From the NCBI GenBank assembly GCA_025890175.1, contig JANPYM010000001.1:2690288-2754287 (forward strand): DNA of 64,000 nt. Direction: 5' to 3'. The notes under the pieces were generated by a model. It was given only the letters and a program-made list of their open reading frames with translations, made no database searches and was not told where the DNA came from. The DNA comes from Ciborinia camelliae (taxonomy: Eukaryota; Ascomycota; Leotiomycetes; Helotiales; Sclerotiniaceae). Shown in pieces: positions 61,331-64,000 of the stretch (position 1 is its first letter; the number at the start of each line of letters is the position of its first letter). The position numbers were made by a program, and so were the translations under genes.

Positions 61331-61756
61331 GGCTGTATTGTGTTATTAGTCATGGTGTTGAGTATTGTGAAACAAGCGCTAGATTCCGAATCATGAACAT
61401 CGCGCTAATTATTGAGGTGTAGTACGGCCAATACATATGTACGGCTCAATACTGGCAATGAGCTACACAGTGAGGGGGACCGTGTTTATGCACCCTGATC
61501 TTGCACATTTTCCTAGCTGCTACCTCCCCCATTTAAGAAGCTGGGCTGTATTGTGTTATTAGTCATGGTGTTGAGTATTGTAAAACAAGCGCTAGATCCC
61601 GAATCATGAGCATCGCGCTAATTATTGAGGTGTAGTACGGTCAATACATATATACGGCTCAGTACTGGCAATGAGCTACATAGTGAGGGGGACCGTGTTT
61701 ATGCACTCTGATCTTGCACATTTTCCTAGCGGCTACCTCCCCCATTTAAGAAGCTG
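61331..61756 (+). repeat. 213-bp tandem duplication
   Basis: Unit 1 (61331-61543) and unit 2 (61544-61756) align end to end without gaps, and a third partial start (GGCTGTATTGCGTTCTAG) follows at 61757. I count nine differences, eight of them transitions. The unit has no coding capacity. Confidence 0.88.
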
Positions 61757-62337
61757 GGCTGTATTGCGTTCTAGACCGCGGTGAAGAGGAACGTCCATAA
61801 GTGTAGTGGCAGTAGCGCTGATCCATACGAGGTAGATCTATCACTGCTACGTTCAGGAGCTTCTGTTCATTCGCTAGAATTCTCTTGCTATGACATTGTA
61901 TTGGTACACCCATCTTTATACGCAAAGGTCGTTGACTTCAACTAATTTGATAGTTAACGATTTTTAGATGCTATTTACAAGGAACCAGATTTATTAGATG
62001 CAAATTACTAAGACCAGAATGTTCCCCTGTTAATATTAGATTAATCGTCCGCGGAAGTTATATTACCAATCTTCGCACTGGGAGGGAGGTTCTTTTCCGC
62101 CTCTTGTGTATAACAGGTACAGGATTAGCCTCTTGTCGAGGAAATTCAAATCATCTTTCTCTTCGTTAAATTCTTCGAAGGTAAACGATAAGGGAAGCAA
62201 TACTACATATAAAAAGACTCTGTGTCACGGAGTGAAGTGGGAAAAGGAATCATAATCTTAGGCATCGGAATAGTATTGTAGTAAACTACGAAGAGGCAAA
62301 GGATTCTGATCTGGGAGAGGAACTGCTAATATACTTT
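61757..62337. other. Intergenic DNA
   Basis: Unique spacer with no recognisable gene or element. Confidence 0.5.
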
Positions 62338-62435
62338 TTAGCTCCTGCCCTAACTCTGTAGCTCCTGCCCTAACTCTGTAGCTCCTGCCCTAACTCTGTA
62401 GCTCCTGCCCTAACTCTGTAGCTCCTGCCCTAGCT
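62338..62435 (+). repeat. 20-bp tandem repeat, about 4.5 units
   Basis: Copies of TAGCTCCTGCCCTAACTCTG follow one another, the last one degenerate (CCCTAGCTCTCTAACTC). Confidence 0.88.
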
Positions 62436-62534
62436 CTCTAACTCTATGACTTAGGCAGCAACCCCTGGCAGCTCCTGACACTCTAAAACATATGTGTGCT
62501 CTGGCGCGCCCTCAATATTTTAGTATCTATACAC

Positions 62535-62671
62535 AATATTATTATTAATATTCCTATAGGTGGCGAAGACGGATTATACTATAGTATACAATATATTCGA
62601 CTTGTTTTCTAAACTATACTATGCTACAGATTGTACTTATATAAGCCCACTAGCGCATGATTATCCTAACA
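62535..62671 (-). mobile_element. Diverged relative of LTR family B
   Basis: The sequence follows the reverse complement of the family B LTR in order: CTATAGG, TACTATAGTATACA, TCTAAA...ACTATAC, CTACAGAT, then GCCC(A/G)CTAGCGCATG. Overall similarity is roughly two-thirds by eye, with gaps. It ends ...CCTAACA. It is probably a related, older LTR. No target-site duplication was identified. Confidence 0.5.
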
Positions 62672-62705
62672 ATAAGGCATCTAAATCTAGTTTATACGTT
62701 GGATT

Positions 62706-63133
62706 AATAGAGGTCTTTAGCAAATTTTCTTAAGTTTCTTAAATTGCTAACTATACCTAAAATGGATTTTGTAGAAATTTTGTAGATCGAACTAACCATT
62801 TAAAGCTTTTGAAATTATAATCTAATCAAAATCTAGTTTAGCTTAATTAAATCTCGCTTAACTTTTGTTTAACTTTAGCATTACGCATTGTTACTTTTTT
62901 CATAATTTTTATAAAAATTGCAAAAGTTAATTAAATCCACAAAAAAATAGTAATATAAAAAACGGCCTTAACAATTTATCAAAATCGTTTCTTAAGTTTC
63001 TTATATTACTATCTCCCAAATAAGCAAAAAAGCTATATCTATTTAAATTTAGCTTCGAAAATCTATACCTATTTAAGACCACTAGAGATAGCTAGCTTAG
63101 AAAACCTAAGAAATTTTACTAAAGACCTCTATT
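62706..63133. mobile_element. 428-bp terminal-inverted-repeat element
   Basis: The left end AATAGAGGTCTTTAGCAAAT and the inverted right end AATAGAGGTCTTTAGTAAAA match over about 29 bp with three mismatches. The motif TTTCTTAAGTTTCTTA recurs inside at about 62989-63004. There is no coding capacity. No target-site duplication is clear, so the superfamily is unassigned. Confidence 0.6.
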
Positions 63134-64000
63134 GATAGAGCGTAGACATAATGATCCACTTTTAAAGCTTTTCGCTTTTCATTAAGAATTTAAGCGAGCT
63201 CTTCCAGAGGAACCATTACAATATCACATGATGCAGAGTCTGAAACGTTAAATATTAGAGGCGTGCTTTGTACGCACGTATTTCAAAGTCTATTCTGTTT
63301 CATTAGATTTTAAAGCTCTTAATATTTTAAAGGGAGGGGGGCGCACACGCGCCCCTCTATTTCCTCTAAGCCCTTCATTCCCTGGCGCAAGAATAGAATA
63401 GATAATAAAAAAAATCATATGTTTATGTGATACTAGCAAAATTGATCTCTAATATTACAAAATTAAAGGTTTTCCGATTTGAGCTTAGATCACGTGACAC
63501 ACATAACCCCTAGGCGAACAGAGTTCGAAAAGAAAATACGGAAAGAACGATACGGCATACAAAATCGAACCCTTAGTGGCCTTTGCAGAACATTTTCTTC
63601 GCCAAGGCTCTTGAACATACCAGACTAGTGCTATAGTTAATCTTCCCCCCCGCGTACGGAGATTCCGGATCAAACTGATCAACTTATGTAAGCCGATTGT
63701 GGCAAAATCGCTTTTGGATGCGGTCTCCATGGGGACGAAATCATGTGATTGATCACGTGATGCGATCGCAGTAAGTGAAGGGATCGTTTTTTGCTCCTGC
63801 CCCGAGACCCTTCCAGTTCGTTTCAGGCATATCGATCAATTTAATAATGTTTCTCAAATCCCAACTACTAAATTATCTCTCCAAAGTAATCAATCCTCTT
63901 TTTCAAGATCTGCCTCTCATAATATATCCTCTTCACTGCCTAGTACTCAATGAACTACTGAGCCCCGTTTCCTCTTCAGCATCCAAAAATAGTCTACTTT
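63134..64000. other. Intergenic DNA to window end
   Basis: Spacer with several CACGTGA motifs (63491, 63754) and a G-run followed by GCGCACACGCGCCCC (about 63330-63355). A minus-strand ATG frame (63730-63485) shows no motif and is not accepted as a gene. Confidence 0.45.

Noticed and set aside
62338..62435. CRISPR-like array
   Set aside because: The units are contiguous tandem repeats with no spacers, in a fungal genome.
63540..63600. A GGTTCGATT tRNA B-box-like motif on the minus strand
   Set aside because: No matching T-stem, A box or acceptor stem can be placed around it.

Overview
This is nuclear DNA of a filamentous ascomycete, most likely a Leotiomycete (Helotiales, Sclerotiniaceae-like). 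That placement is inference. It rests on short GT-AG introns of about 50-100 bp with CTAAC-type branch sites, a Pezizomycotina-type G1 cyclin, a 2EXR-domain protein, countless CCTA/TAGG micro-repeats between genes, and clear repeat-induced point mutation (RIP). Gene density is low.

Bases 1 to about 18,520 form an extremely AT-rich, gene-free block that reads like RIP-degraded repeats. Small GC-rich islands stand out in it, and most of them resolve into short LTRs of retrotransposons. Five LTR families can be separated (called A to E here), several with perfect 5-bp target-site duplications. One is a complete miniature LTR-internal-LTR element (16769-17182). One is a solo LTR nested in another solo LTR exactly at the edge of the block (18143-18515). 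RIP can be read directly: a 207-bp family B copy at 6191-6397 aligns without gaps to the intact copy at 18212-18418, and all but one of the differences found by eye are C-to-T or G-to-A. Two copies of a composite element with tetranucleotide and TAGG-type arrays are also present.

From about 18,520 the composition becomes ordinary. Genes, in order: a GPR1/FUN34/YaaH acetate-transporter-family gene (+, 3 exons, 22116-23179); a cluster of extreme simple repeats, including a 262-nt uninterrupted homopurine run; a 2EXR-domain gene (+, 25523-26845); a G1/S cyclin gene (-, 2 exons, 30187-31468) with a long upstream region; about 16 kb of mostly non-coding DNA holding a mariner-type MITE and a few doubtful small ORFs; a probable small multi-exon gene (-, 47857-48427) divergent from a four-exon gene for a 1,779-aa unrecognised protein (+, 48926-54469); a small cysteine-containing gene (-, 56431-56694); a four-CxxC protein gene (-, 57589-58345); and a DEDDy 3'-5' exonuclease-domain gene (-, 59670-60956). 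The last 3 kb are repeats: a 213-bp tandem duplication, a 20-bp array, a diverged family B-like LTR and a 428-bp inverted-repeat element.

Two 10-N gaps (7246-7255 and 38834-38843) are each flanked by near-identical copies of about 1.84 kb and 1.2 kb. Copies differ only in homopolymer or dinucleotide length. These are almost certainly unmerged contig overlaps, so about 3 kb of the window is artificial duplication.

The genes are unrelated housekeeping or orphan loci, not a cluster. I found no secondary-metabolite, defence or CRISPR-like system. The most informative material is the readable history of insertion and RIP in the AT-rich block.
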